64,000 bases of DNA, from contig JAGYIS010000002.1 of assembly GCA_018402255.1 (NCBI GenBank), positions 124,001 to 188,000 of the forward strand, read 5' to 3'. Source of the stretch: Marinobacter sp. Lineage in GTDB: Bacteria > Pseudomonadota > Gammaproteobacteria > Pseudomonadales > Oleiphilaceae. The notes beneath the pieces are model-generated. The model worked only from the letters and a program-made list of their open reading frames with translations. It had not been told where the DNA came from and searched no databases. A program made the translations under genes and the position numbers. Below, piece after piece: positions 36,971 to 45,788 of this stretch; within the stretch, counting starts at the first letter, position 1, and each line of letters opens with the position of its first letter.

Positions 36971-37762
36971 ATGACAACAGCATCTGAGAACCCGGTTCGG
37001 GTTGTTACGGAAAACGGTATCACGACCGTTACACTCAACCAGCCTGAGGGCCGGAACAGTTTGTCGATGGACATGCTGCAAGCTTTGTCCGAGGTTTTCG
37101 ACGGATTGGCCGCCGATTCAGGAACCCGGGTAGTCGTGTTGGCGGCGTCGGGGCGGGTGTTCTGCGCAGGGCATGACTTGCGCGAGATTCGGGCGCAGTT
37201 CGATAGTCATGACTTTCAGCTGGCGTTGTTCCAGCGCTGCAGTAAGGTCATGCAGCAGATCGTTAATCTCCCTAAACCGGTCATTGCCAGGGTGGCAGGC
37301 GTTGCAACGGCGGCGGGCTGTCAGTTGGTGGCCAGTTGTGATCTGGCGGTGGCCGAGGAGGGTGCCCGGTTTGCAACACCGGGGGTGAATATCGGGCTGT
37401 TCTGCTCCACACCCATGGTGGCGCTGTCTCGCAACGTGTCCCGTAAACACGCGATGGAAATGCTGCTGACCGGCGAGATGATTGATGCCGCCAGGGCAGA
37501 GAGCATTGGCTTGGTGAATCGCGTTGTGGCGGCAGAGCATCTGGATGAAACGGTGCATCACATGGCGGCGACCATCGCCGGGAAGTCCGGTCATGCCCTC
37601 AAGCTCGGCAAGGCTGCGTTCTACCGTCAGTTGGAGATGCCCTTAGCGGAAGCCTACGACTATACGGCAGAGGTCATGGCCGGCAACGTAGCGGCAGCGG
37701 ATGCGCAGGAGGGCATTTGTGCGTTCCTCGATAAACGCGATCCTCACTGGCAAGACAAGTAA
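36971..37762 (+). CDS. Enoyl-CoA hydratase/isomerase-family protein
   Basis: A crotonase-fold protein of 263 residues. GRVFCAGHDLREIRAQFDSH and KPVIARVAGVATAAGCQLVASCDLAVA contain the usual oxyanion-hole glycines, and the closing DAQEGICAFLDKRDPHW resembles the ECHDC3 subgroup. It probably acts in acyl-CoA metabolism, but the specific reaction is not certain. A start ATG has GGGAGG about nine bases ahead. It ends 3 bases before the convergent DUF192 gene. Confidence 0.88.
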   Translation: MTTASENPVRVVTENGITTVTLNQPEGRNSLSMDMLQALSEVFDGLAADSGTRVVVLAASGRVFCAGHDLREIRAQFDSHDFQLALFQRCSKVMQQIVNLPKPVIARVAGVATAAGCQLVASCDLAVAEEGARFATPGVNIGLFCSTPMVALSRNVSRKHAMEMLLTGEMIDAARAESIGLVNRVVAAEHLDETVHHMAATIAGKSGHALKLGKAAFYRQLEMPLAEAYDYTAEVMAGNVAAADAQEGICAFLDKRDPHWQDK

Positions 37763-37765
37763 GGC

Positions 37766-38260
37766 TCAGTCCTGACAGATGTCGTCGGCAGGCCAGTGCA
37801 GCCTGTCGCCGACGTTGATCTCCCGCGTCTCAAAATAGCCGGCATTCATTTCAACCGCGTTCCAGAATGGCTTGCCCGACGGATAGCTCGGGCAATCTCG
37901 TCCCCGGGAAGTGCGACAGGGCGCCATTGACTGGATACTGACAATCATGCCCTTGCTATCGAGATAGGCGATGTCCAATGGAATCAGCGTCTGATACATC
38001 CAGAACCCGTGGCTTGCGGATCGTTCGCGCTGATAGGTAAACAACATTCCGGCGCGTTCATCCATCTCGCTTCGGCCCATCAGGCCACGCTGTCTCTGAC
38101 TGTCCTCGCTGGCGACTTCGAGCTCGACGTCGTGCCTGGTACCCGGCGTCACAAAGCAGGCATCGATGACGGGCAAGACGGGCTGAGCGTTTGCGTTGCC
38201 GCCAGCAATAATTGCCGCGAAGGAAACGCCCAATATCCAACCCGTCGAACGATGCGTCAT
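37766..38260 (-). CDS. DUF192 exported protein
   Basis: A 164-residue protein with a signal peptide (about residues 1-25) and the DUF192 domain: [40 protein letters not shown], then [19 protein letters not shown] and [17 protein letters not shown]. The fold is a small beta barrel; function is not established. It overlaps the ABC permease stop by 4 bases, so the two are translated together. Confidence 0.85.
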   Translation of the reverse strand: MTHRSTGWILGVSFAAIIAGGNANAQPVLPVIDACFVTPGTRHDVELEVASEDSQRQRGLMGRSEMDERAGMLFTYQRERSASHGFWMYQTLIPLDIAYLDSKGMIVSIQSMAPCRTSRGRDCPSYPSGKPFWNAVEMNAGYFETREINVGDRLHWPADDICQD

Positions 38261-39018
38261 GACCGAAGACGATAGCCGGTCTTAAAGATCCACCACACAG
38301 CGGTCATGCAGAGTGACAGGAACACCAGGGTCATGCCTACGCTGATACCCACATGCACGTCAGACACACCGTAAAAAGCCCAACGGAAACCGCTGATCAG
38401 GTACACCACCGGATTGAACAGGCTAATGGTTTGCCAGATCTCAGGCAGCATGTCGATCGAGTAAAAGGTACCTCCCAGAAACACCAGGGGGGTAACGATC
38501 ATCATCGGGACGATTTGAAGTTTCTCAAAGCCGTCGGCCCAGATGCCGATGATGAATCCGAACAGGCTGAAGGTCATCGAGGTAAGGACAAGAAACGACA
38601 GCATCCAGAATGGGTGCAGTATCGAATAGTCCACAAACAGGCGTGCTGTCAGAAGGATGATCAGCCCCAGAATAACCGCCTTGGTGGTGGCAGCGCCCAC
38701 ATAACCAAGCACAATTTCGAAATAGGAGACGGGGGCCGACAGCACCTCGTAGATGGTCCCTGAAAACTTGGGCATGTAAATGCCAAACGAGGCATTGGAA
38801 ATACTTTGCATCAGCAGTGACAGCATCACCAGGCCGGGAATGATGTAAGCACCGTAATCAATGCCACCAATGTCGCCCATACGGGAGCCGATGGCCGAGC
38901 CAAACACCACAAAATAGAGGCAGGTTGAGATCACGGGCGACAAGACGCTTTGCATAATGGTGCGCTTCATGCGCGCCATTTCGAACTTGTAGATTGCTTT
39001 TACACCATAAAGATTCAT
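38257..39018 (-). CDS. ABC-2 type transporter permease (YadH-like)
   Basis: A 253-residue membrane protein with six spans. The start [40 protein letters not shown] and [21 protein letters not shown] are typical of YadH-like ABC-2 permeases. It pairs with the ATPase encoded 33 bases upstream to make an exporter of an unknown molecule. A DUF192 gene follows with ATGA overlap. Confidence 0.88.
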   Translation of the reverse strand: MNLYGVKAIYKFEMARMKRTIMQSVLSPVISTCLYFVVFGSAIGSRMGDIGGIDYGAYIIPGLVMLSLLMQSISNASFGIYMPKFSGTIYEVLSAPVSYFEIVLGYVGAATTKAVILGLIILLTARLFVDYSILHPFWMLSFLVLTSMTFSLFGFIIGIWADGFEKLQIVPMMIVTPLVFLGGTFYSIDMLPEIWQTISLFNPVVYLISGFRWAFYGVSDVHVGISVGMTLVFLSLCMTAVWWIFKTGYRLRS

Positions 39019-39051
39019 CGAGCTCTCCGTGGATGCTGTTCAAGCAGGCGG

Positions 39052-39972
39052 TTATTCATGGACCAGCCCAACAAATATCTCTTCCAGCGAACTTTCGCGG
39101 GTCTGCAAGTCACGATAGTCGATGCCCAGATCTCCCAGTGTTCTTAACAGGCGAGCAACGCCGGCCTGTTGCTGCTGGGAGTCAAAGGTGTAGATCAGCT
39201 CGTAGCCATCGTCTGACAATTCAACCGGCTCCAGAGTCAGTTCACCGGGAACCTTCTCCAGCTTCTGCTGCAGGTGCAAACGCAGCTCTTTTTTACCGAG
39301 TTTGGACATCAGCTGGGCCTTGTCCTCCACCAGGATGATTTCGCCGTTGCGAATCACACCGATACGGTCGGCCATTTCCTCAGCTTCTTCGATGTAGTGG
39401 GTGGTCAGAATGATGGTGGTGCCATTCTGGCGCAGTTTACGCACCATCTCCCACATGTCCCGGCGCAGTTCTACATCAACACCTGCGGTTGGCTCATCCA
39501 GAAACAGAATGCGCGGCTCGTGAGACAAGGCCTTGGCGATCATCACCCGGCGTTTCATGCCGCCTGACAACGACATGATCCGGTTATCGCGTTTGTCCCA
39601 CAGCGACAGGTCTTTGAGCACCGTTTCGATGTGTTCCGGTTTAGCCGGTTTGCCAAACAGGCCGCGGCTGAAAGACACCGCGTTCCAGACGGTTTCGAAG
39701 GAATCGGTGTTCAGCTCCTGCGGCACCAGCCCAATAGACTGCCGGGCCTTGCGGTAGTCTTTGATGATGTCGTGCCCGGCCGCTTTGACTTCGCCATTGC
39801 TCTTGTTGACGATGCCGCAAATGATCGAAATCAGTGTGGTTTTACCGGCGCCATTGGGGCCGAGCAGGGCGAAGATCTCACCCGGATAGATCTCGAGGTT
39901 GACGTCTTTCAGAGCCTGAAAGCCATCTTCGTAGACTTTGTTCAGGTGCTTTACGGAAATGTCCGGTTGCAC
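39052..39972 (-). CDS. ABC transporter ATP-binding protein (YadG-like)
   Basis: The ATPase of an ABC-2 exporter, 306 residues. Walker A is [12 protein letters not shown], the signature is [17 protein letters not shown], and Walker B is [14 protein letters not shown]-terminal extension of about 80 residues is usual in the YadG group. I choose GTG 39972 ([17 protein letters not shown]) because AGGA lies ahead; a GTG 18 codons upstream is possible. With the permease downstream it exports an unknown compound. Confidence 0.9.
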   Translation of the reverse strand: MQPDISVKHLNKVYEDGFQALKDVNLEIYPGEIFALLGPNGAGKTTLISIICGIVNKSNGEVKAAGHDIIKDYRKARQSIGLVPQELNTDSFETVWNAVSFSRGLFGKPAKPEHIETVLKDLSLWDKRDNRIMSLSGGMKRRVMIAKALSHEPRILFLDEPTAGVDVELRRDMWEMVRKLRQNGTTIILTTHYIEEAEEMADRIGVIRNGEIILVEDKAQLMSKLGKKELRLHLQQKLEKVPGELTLEPVELSDDGYELIYTFDSQQQQAGVARLLRTLGDLGIDYRDLQTRESSLEEIFVGLVHE

Positions 39973-40104
39973 GGGCGTGTCCTGTTTTGTGGGTGACTCA
40001 AACCAGAAAGCCCGACATTTTCTCACGCTGGCAGCAGTTTAGAAACCTTTGCTATGTCGGGATTTATCCCCATAATGCCCACTTCGGCAAGGTCAGAGGT
40101 GTGT

Positions 40105-40554
40105 ATGGTACGATCCATCGTCGCGGTAAGTTTAGTTATCGGAGCAATTGCTTTGGTGACATTTGGCTGGCGTTTTATGGAAACCGGCACCGAAGTTGAA
40201 GACCAGCCGCGATGCAACCTGTTGGAAGCTCCCTGTGAATGGACAACCGGCGACGGCGAATGGCGCGTTGAACTGATCGAGACGGGAACCGGTACACAGG
40301 GCATGGAGTACCGACTGGCGGTCAACGTGCCCAAAGCCCCGGACCGGTTTTTGGCTGTCTTGCGCGGGCAATCCATGTACATGGGTGAATACCCGGTACC
40401 TTTGGTCAGAGAAGAGCCGTTGTCCTATCAAGCGCGGTTTACCGCTCCTGTGTGTACAACCGGTGCGGATATGATCTGGCGGGTTGAGCTTCAGGATGGT
40501 CAGGAAAAATTGAAAAATGTGCCATGGATGCTGGTTTTCCGGGCGCAAAAATAG
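40105..40554 (+). CDS. Membrane-anchored protein of unknown function
   Basis: A 149-residue product with one N-terminal span (about residues 5-22) and a periplasmic part containing four cysteines (two in CNLLEAPCEW, a third and possibly disulfide partner in APVCTTG). I do not recognise the family. ATG 40105 follows an AGGTG; the frame is open 17 codons further. The next gene follows in 36 bases. Confidence 0.7.
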   Translation: MVRSIVAVSLVIGAIALVTFGWRFMETGTEVEDQPRCNLLEAPCEWTTGDGEWRVELIETGTGTQGMEYRLAVNVPKAPDRFLAVLRGQSMYMGEYPVPLVREEPLSYQARFTAPVCTTGADMIWRVELQDGQEKLKNVPWMLVFRAQK

Positions 40555-40590
40555 TTAAATTCTGCAAAATTCAGTATCCAGGGATAAGTG

Positions 40591-40887
40591 ATGGATTACG
40601 GGGACAGCGTTCAGAAGGTTCTTCTTCGCAAAATTGGCAAAGCGGAACAGGATTTGATGCAGCTTAAGCTGGATTATTGCCGATTCGTTTTTGGCCTGAC
40701 TCATCGGGCTCGGGTGTCTGCCAATGGGCTTGTCTGGCTGGTTCGTTCTGTGGATGTTGAATCTATGACGTACACAGAGGATGGAGAATTTACCAAGCCT
40801 ATCATTACCGGCACCGCCGAGGGCGACGAGGCCAGCCGCGAAACCGTCACCCTCGGTACCGATTGGGAACTGGAAACGTCTAAATAA
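40591..40887 (+). CDS. Small cytoplasmic protein of unknown function
   Basis: A 98-residue, charged product (MDYGDSVQKVLLRKIGKAEQD...). No signal or membrane segment, and no family recognised. It follows the previous gene closely and overlaps the 3' end of the convergent gene by 8 bases. Confidence rests on open-frame size and coding-like composition. Confidence 0.6.
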   Translation: MDYGDSVQKVLLRKIGKAEQDLMQLKLDYCRFVFGLTHRARVSANGLVWLVRSVDVESMTYTEDGEFTKPIITGTAEGDEASRETVTLGTDWELETSK

Positions 40888-41482
40888 AGGCGTTGCTGGT
40901 GACCACCTCATAAAGGCTTGAGCCGTTAGGAACATACTGATGGCTCTGCCAGAACTCTGCACCTTCCAGTCCTGCGCGATAGCACGCCAGTAACAGGCTA
41001 CTCGATGTCAGAGTAGATATCGCCTGAACAGCCTCTGACTGGCGAATGCCTGTTTTCCGGCTGACAATTCTTGCAACCAATACCGACAAAGCTTCTGTGT
41101 GCCGCCTGGATTTCGGGCTGAGGGCGCACGCTGCGCCATACAGCCAGACGGCAGCACAGGTCCGCACCGTTTCCGGCGCGTCTGCAAGCAGCAACCCTCT
41201 GACACGACAATCCCGCTCCTGAAGCCCGGCCAGTATGTGCAGGCGTGTGAATAACTCAGTCTCGTCAGATACCCGGGAAACAGCTGCGTGCGGTTTTGGC
41301 TTAGGGGTGGGTGACCATTGCTCGCGTTGAGGTGGCACCTCAAAACTCTGCGAACCGACAGCCATGGCACCACTGTGTTGTGCTGAGTCCTGCCGAATCA
41401 GGAGAAACATGCGAATACCAAGCATGCCGAGCAGTAATAGCAGTCCGGCTTGAGTGAAGGCGACCAATCCGTTGACCATCAT
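40880..41482 (-). CDS. Membrane-anchored protein of unknown function
   Basis: A 200-residue product with one N-terminal span (about residues 5-28), a proline-rich linker (EVPPQREQWSPTPKPKPHA), and a C-terminal helical domain (about 75-195) with several cysteines. I recognise no family. It lies about 140 bases downstream of the selenium-transporter permease on the same strand but does not resemble known selenium proteins. Confidence 0.6.
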   Translation of the reverse strand: MMVNGLVAFTQAGLLLLLGMLGIRMFLLIRQDSAQHSGAMAVGSQSFEVPPQREQWSPTPKPKPHAAVSRVSDETELFTRLHILAGLQERDCRVRGLLLADAPETVRTCAAVWLYGAACALSPKSRRHTEALSVLVARIVSRKTGIRQSEAVQAISTLTSSSLLLACYRAGLEGAEFWQSHQYVPNGSSLYEVVTSNAFI

Positions 41483-41625
41483 AGGGTTATCTACCTTGAG
41501 AGCGTCCTGGGGAATGCGATTGCCGAGATTGTAACAGCGTGTAACGAGTAGGCGGCATTAACTGCCTTGCAGAATGACAAAATCGATCTGCAAGACTGCA
41601 GAAATGTGATGCTGATCGCAGTGGC

Positions 41626-43092
41626 CTAGCAGGTTGGCATCGTTTGAAGCGCCAGCTTTCGACGAATGAAACGGCCGAGGACGTCTACACCTATGTTCAG
41701 TGAGGCCGTAATCAGGATGAGGATCATTGCCCGGTCAAATTGAATGTTCTGAATGGCGCTGTCCACATAGAACCCGAGCGTGTAGATACCGAGGATGCCA
41801 AGAATTGCGGTTTCGCGCATGATGATTTCCCAGCGGTAGAACAGAAATGCCAGAAAGGATCGATACACTCTCGGCACCAGTTCCCAGCTGTAGCGGGTGA
41901 ATCCGGTAGGGGCATCCGGCCGCAATTCGATGGCATTGGTCTGTCGCCCGATCAGGTGGCCGATAATGCCGCCGTTGTGGAGTGCCAGGGCCACCACCGC
42001 AGGCAGCATGGAAGGCCCCCACAGTTGTAGCAGAATGTACGCCAGAATGTATTCGGGCGTGGAACGGGCGATAACCAGGAACACATGGCCTGAGGTGCGC
42101 CGGACTGGCCCGCCAAAGTGTTTTGAGATCAGGGGGAACGCCAGCAGCGATAACAGGCCCGTGGCCACCAGAGCAACTTGGGTAAGCACAATCGTGTTCC
42201 AGATACCGGGCAGGGCCTCGGTGATCATCACGTCGCCGAGCCAGCTGGACAGCCCCGCCAGCCCTTCACCGTTCCTCAGCGGCGACGGCACAATGTCCTC
42301 GGTAAAGAAGCGTTCAACGTTACCCCAGACAATCGGGAATCCTTCACCAAGAAAGAAGGGGGCTGCAAGCAAGTAGGCCGGTAACAGCTTGGGCCTCACC
42401 CAGATCGGCATAGTCGCGATGAGCACGTAAAACAGAATGAGCATCGCGCCGGCATCCGAGTACATGCCTTGTGAAAAAGACGACTCAAGGTAGAACCCGA
42501 GGGTGGGCAACCCTACAAAGCCCAGAATGGCGGAGGAGCGTAACCCACACTCCAGGCGATACGCGGTGTAGGTGCGGATCTGAACCCAGCAATCGGGTAT
42601 GCGCGCGTACAAGAAAGACGCAATGGCGCTGGTACCCGGAGGCAGCAGTCTGCTGGGTTCCGGGTCCGATTCTTCGAGGATTTCCGAGTAGACCTTGGCA
42701 AAAATGCCTGCGTAGGGGATGGCGATCGCGAGCACGCCGGTGAGCGGGTGGAAACCAAAAAACTGCAGAAAGATCAGCGCCCAGAACAGTTCGTGAATGG
42801 CCCGGATAAAGGCGCAGAAAATACGGACTGGCAGAAGGCGGTAGACCAACGCCAATAGAAAACCAAAAAAGCTGCCTAACGCTACACCAACGAAACCAAA
42901 GGCAACGGTGCGCAACAAGGCCGTCAACAAGCCTTCGGTGCTGAAGAAGTTGGGGGTGGCGACGCCAATAAAGAACTGGCCAAGATCCCGCCAGGGGTTG
43001 GCAGTGGTGATGGCAATGTCGGCCACAAACAATCCGGCCACGGCAATGGCTAGAAACAGCAGGCTAACTCTTACGGTTGGGTAGGAGAGCAT
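41626..43092 (-). CDS. PhnE-type ABC permease, two modules fused (putative selenate importer)
   Basis: A 488-residue permease with two consecutive PhnE-like membrane modules (about 1-235 and 240-480). Each carries an EAA-type loop: FGFHPLTGVLAIAIPYAGIF in the first and WGPSMLPAVVALALHNGGII in the second. Most PhnE proteins have one module. The stop of the ATPase is 4 bases upstream of ATG 43092 (MLSYPTVRVSLLF), so I do not use the longer frame. Import of selenate or a selenium anion is inferred from the neighbouring binding protein and SelD gene. Confidence 0.82.
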   Translation of the reverse strand: MLSYPTVRVSLLFLAIAVAGLFVADIAITTANPWRDLGQFFIGVATPNFFSTEGLLTALLRTVAFGFVGVALGSFFGFLLALVYRLLPVRIFCAFIRAIHELFWALIFLQFFGFHPLTGVLAIAIPYAGIFAKVYSEILEESDPEPSRLLPPGTSAIASFLYARIPDCWVQIRTYTAYRLECGLRSSAILGFVGLPTLGFYLESSFSQGMYSDAGAMLILFYVLIATMPIWVRPKLLPAYLLAAPFFLGEGFPIVWGNVERFFTEDIVPSPLRNGEGLAGLSSWLGDVMITEALPGIWNTIVLTQVALVATGLLSLLAFPLISKHFGGPVRRTSGHVFLVIARSTPEYILAYILLQLWGPSMLPAVVALALHNGGIIGHLIGRQTNAIELRPDAPTGFTRYSWELVPRVYRSFLAFLFYRWEIIMRETAILGILGIYTLGFYVDSAIQNIQFDRAMILILITASLNIGVDVLGRFIRRKLALQTMPTC

Positions 43093-43096
43093 GATG

Positions 43097-43747
43097 TCAG
43101 TACAGTGCCATGATGTCAGCGGCCTGCAGTTCGCTGGCAGGCTGGTCCAGGGCGATTCGCCCGTCTTGAATGCCGACGATGCGAGTGCAATAGGCGAGCG
43201 CCATATCGACATCGTGCAGTGCAATCACGCTGGTGCTGAATTGATCCGTGAGCGCTTTCATGACCAGATGCGCCATCGGCTCGTCAAGCGCCGAGATAGG
43301 TTCGTCTGCCAGCAACATGGGAGCGCTCCGGTAAAGTGCCCGGGCAATGGCCACGCGCTGGCGCTGGCCACCAGACAGAGACGCGGCAGGAACCCATTGT
43401 TTTTCTGAAATACTGAGTCCGTTCAGTAATGTGCCAATGATGTCACGATCCTTACGGAACGGCCGGATCAGTGTCAGGGTGTTGTACCACAAGGGATGCT
43501 GGTCGAGCTGCCCCATGAACACGTTATGGAACACTGGCAATGCGTTGACCAGTCCCAACCCTTGCGGCACCAGTGATGCCTGGTGGGTAAGGCGTTCGTA
43601 GAGCAGTTTGATGAGGGTCGACTTGCCGGCACCGCTTTTGCCGACCAGGGCGACATGTTGGCCCTGCTGGACTTCCAGAGACAGCGGGCCAACAACCCGC
43701 TTGTCTCCAAAACTTGCACTCAGATCATTGAAGGCGAAGCCTGACAT
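43097..43747 (-). CDS. PhnC-type ABC ATPase (putative selenate importer)
   Basis: The ATP-binding subunit, 216 residues. Walker A ALVGKSGAGKSTLIKLL, signature ASLSGGQRQRVAIARALY, and Walker B MLLADEPISALDEP. It is close to phosphonate-type PhnC proteins and powers the permease encoded downstream. ATG 43747 overlaps the binding-protein stop by one base (TGATG). Confidence 0.87.
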   Translation of the reverse strand: MSGFAFNDLSASFGDKRVVGPLSLEVQQGQHVALVGKSGAGKSTLIKLLYERLTHQASLVPQGLGLVNALPVFHNVFMGQLDQHPLWYNTLTLIRPFRKDRDIIGTLLNGLSISEKQWVPAASLSGGQRQRVAIARALYRSAPMLLADEPISALDEPMAHLVMKALTDQFSTSVIALHDVDMALAYCTRIVGIQDGRIALDQPASELQAADIMALY

Positions 43748-44616
43748 CAATCGATGATTCCCAATTCGGATGCGACACTGCGAATGGGCTCATAGTCATC
43801 GTTAGAGGCGGGGATAAAGCCTTCACGAGGAAAGCTTTCCAGCAAGGCGGGGTCGTCCAGATCCAACAGCGCCTGGCGAACCCTGTCTTTGAAGCCTTCA
43901 CCGAATCGCTCATCAACGTCACCGCGAATGGTCCACTGATAGTTCGGGAATCCGGGTGTCTTCCAGATGATTTTTACGTCATCGGTATTGATGTTGCCGT
44001 CTTCAAGTTCTTTTTCCCAGACCTTGTAGTTGAGGGCGCCCACATCGTAGGTGCCAGACTCAACGAGTCTCAGGGTGCGGGTGTGATTGCCACTGAAACC
44101 TACGCGGCTGAATACGGTCTCCGGGGCTTCATTGAAACGATCACGAATATGGTACTCGGGAATCAGGCGGCCCGAAGTAGAGCCTTTCGATCCGAAGGTG
44201 AACGTTTTACCCCGTACCCCTTCAGGCAGTTCGTCAGCGCGCTCCAGTCCGGTACTTTTGTGAGCGATAAAGTAATTATAGAAAGCCTGGTCTTCGACGC
44301 CTTGGGCCAGTGCTTCAGAGCCTGGCACCAGAGCACGCGCCTGCACACCGGAGAGTCCGCCAAACCAGGCCAACTGAACCTGATTATTGCGAAATGCCGA
44401 AATAGCGGCAGCATAGGATTTCACCGGAATATACCGGACATCCACTTCAAGCTGCTCGGAAAGGTAATCGGCAATGCCACGAAAACGCTCAACCAGCTTT
44501 GTTTCATCTTCATCCGGGATGGCGGTGAATACAAACGTTTGCGCGCTTGCGGTGGTGGCTACAGCCAGTGTGAGAAAACCGGAAACAAGCCATTTCCGTA
44601 TTTGCTTGGTGATCAT
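43747..44616 (-). CDS. PhnD-type binding protein, putative selenate ABC transporter
   Basis: A 289-residue periplasmic binding protein with a signal peptide ending around ATTASA (residue 25). FVFTAIPDEDETKLVERF, RYIPVKSYAAAISAFRNNQV and LAWFGGLSGVQARALVPGSE match the TIGR04553 group, which I recall as the putative selenate binding proteins found near selD. First gene of the three-gene import operon; divergent from the SenB gene across a region with two palindromes. Substrate is not proven and phosphonate-like anions are the alternative. Confidence 0.82.
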   Translation of the reverse strand: MITKQIRKWLVSGFLTLAVATTASAQTFVFTAIPDEDETKLVERFRGIADYLSEQLEVDVRYIPVKSYAAAISAFRNNQVQLAWFGGLSGVQARALVPGSEALAQGVEDQAFYNYFIAHKSTGLERADELPEGVRGKTFTFGSKGSTSGRLIPEYHIRDRFNEAPETVFSRVGFSGNHTRTLRLVESGTYDVGALNYKVWEKELEDGNINTDDVKIIWKTPGFPNYQWTIRGDVDERFGEGFKDRVRQALLDLDDPALLESFPREGFIPASNDDYEPIRSVASELGIID

Positions 44617-44660
44617 ATGTCATCCTTACTGAGTATTTTCTGGGAGTAGGATCCGGACGT

Positions 44661-44674
44661 GGTTATCGATAACC
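44661..44674. promoter_or_regulatory. Perfect 14-bp palindrome near the importer start
   Basis: GGTTATCGATAACC, identical to its reverse complement, lies 45 bases upstream of the binding-protein gene in the 191-base divergent region. Candidate operator for a regulator of selenium uptake; no regulator gene is adjacent. Confidence 0.45.
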
Positions 44675-44762
44675 GGGTTGGTGCTGGCAGGTCCGACGCA
44701 ACCAAGGATAACGTGATTCGCGTCAACTCTGAACCGATATACGGAACAACTCTTTACCTGGA

Positions 44763-44776
44763 GCATGTCGACATGC
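44763..44776. promoter_or_regulatory. Perfect 14-bp palindrome near the SenB start
   Basis: GCATGTCGACATGC, identical to its reverse complement, lies 32 bases upstream of the senB ATG, where a repressor would block transcription. It differs from the other palindrome in this region, so two regulators may be involved. Confidence 0.45.
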
Positions 44777-44807
44777 AGAATTTTGTAAACTCTCTGTGAT
44801 AAATCCC

Positions 44808-45788
44808 ATGAAACTCATCATTATTACGCCTGCAGGCCCGGATTCAAAAGCGGGTAATCGGGCAACCGCTGTGCGCTGGCAGCAGTTGCTCGAAGGTGCT
44901 GGCCATCAGGTTGAGGTTGCGACCGACTACGACGGCGAGCCTTACGATCTGATGATTGCACTCCATGCCTGGCGAAGCGCGACAATAGTACATCGCTTTC
45001 GCGAGTGCTGGCCGACTCATCCTTTGATTGTGGTTCTGACCGGCACCGACATCTACCATCACCAGTTTGAGTATCCGGAAGTCACCCACGCCGCCATGGC
45101 GTCCGCCAATGTGTTGATCGGTCTGCATGATCTGGTTGCCAATGACATACCAGAGTCGTTCCACAGCAAACTGATAACGCTCAGGCAGTCTGCCCCGGCA
45201 CCGAACATTCGCGGCGGCTCGAAAGCTCAACCCGGGCAATTCAATGTGTGCGTGATTGGCCATCTGCGTGTCGAAAAAGACTCGCTGCGTGCCGCCTGGG
45301 CCAGCCGGCTCCTGCCAGATGATTCCCAAATCGTTGTGTCTTGCGCGGGCAAGCCCCATAACGACGAGTGGCGCGACAAAGCCCTTCAGGAAAGCAAAGC
45401 CAATTCGCGTTTTCACTGGCTCGGCGAACTGGAAAAACCGCAACTCGAACATCTCATGGCGGTCTGCAACCTGATGGTGATCAGTTCTGTGATGGAAGGC
45501 GGCGCTAACGTTGTCTCTGAAGCCTGCAGGGCAGGGTTGCCGATTCTTGCGTCAGACATTTCGGGTAACCGGGGATTACTGGGTGAGGACTATCCGGGTT
45601 ATTTCCCCGTCGGGGACGAGCGTGCTCTGGCGGAACTGATGTATCGGATGGAGCAAAGTCCCGAGTCGTTGGCAGGGTTAGTCGCCAAGGTGAATGCTCT
45701 GGCAACAACCTTTACCCCCGAACAGGAGCTCCAGAGCCTGGAGAGGGCTCTGGAGCTTGCCGTGGAGGCAGTCAATCCCGCAGTGTGA
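44808..45788 (+). CDS. senB: SenB-type selenosugar synthase (TIGR04348 glycosyltransferase)
   Basis: A GT4-like protein of 326 residues. MKLIIITPAGPDSKAGNRAT, VEVATDYDGEPYDLMIALHA, PLIVVLTGTDIYHHQ and the C-terminal SSVMEGGANVVSEACRAGLP are hallmarks of the TIGR04348 family, whose member SenB joins selenophosphate to a UDP-sugar (Kayrouz et al. selenoneine work, from memory). It is convergent with the SelD fusion, overlapping by 17 bases. No SenA is in the window. An alternative GTG start lies four codons upstream. Substrate sugar unproven. Confidence 0.78.
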   Translation: MKLIIITPAGPDSKAGNRATAVRWQQLLEGAGHQVEVATDYDGEPYDLMIALHAWRSATIVHRFRECWPTHPLIVVLTGTDIYHHQFEYPEVTHAAMASANVLIGLHDLVANDIPESFHSKLITLRQSAPAPNIRGGSKAQPGQFNVCVIGHLRVEKDSLRAAWASRLLPDDSQIVVSCAGKPHNDEWRDKALQESKANSRFHWLGELEKPQLEHLMAVCNLMVISSVMEGGANVVSEACRAGLPILASDISGNRGLLGEDYPGYFPVGDERALAELMYRMEQSPESLAGLVAKVNALATTFTPEQELQSLERALELAVEAVNPAV

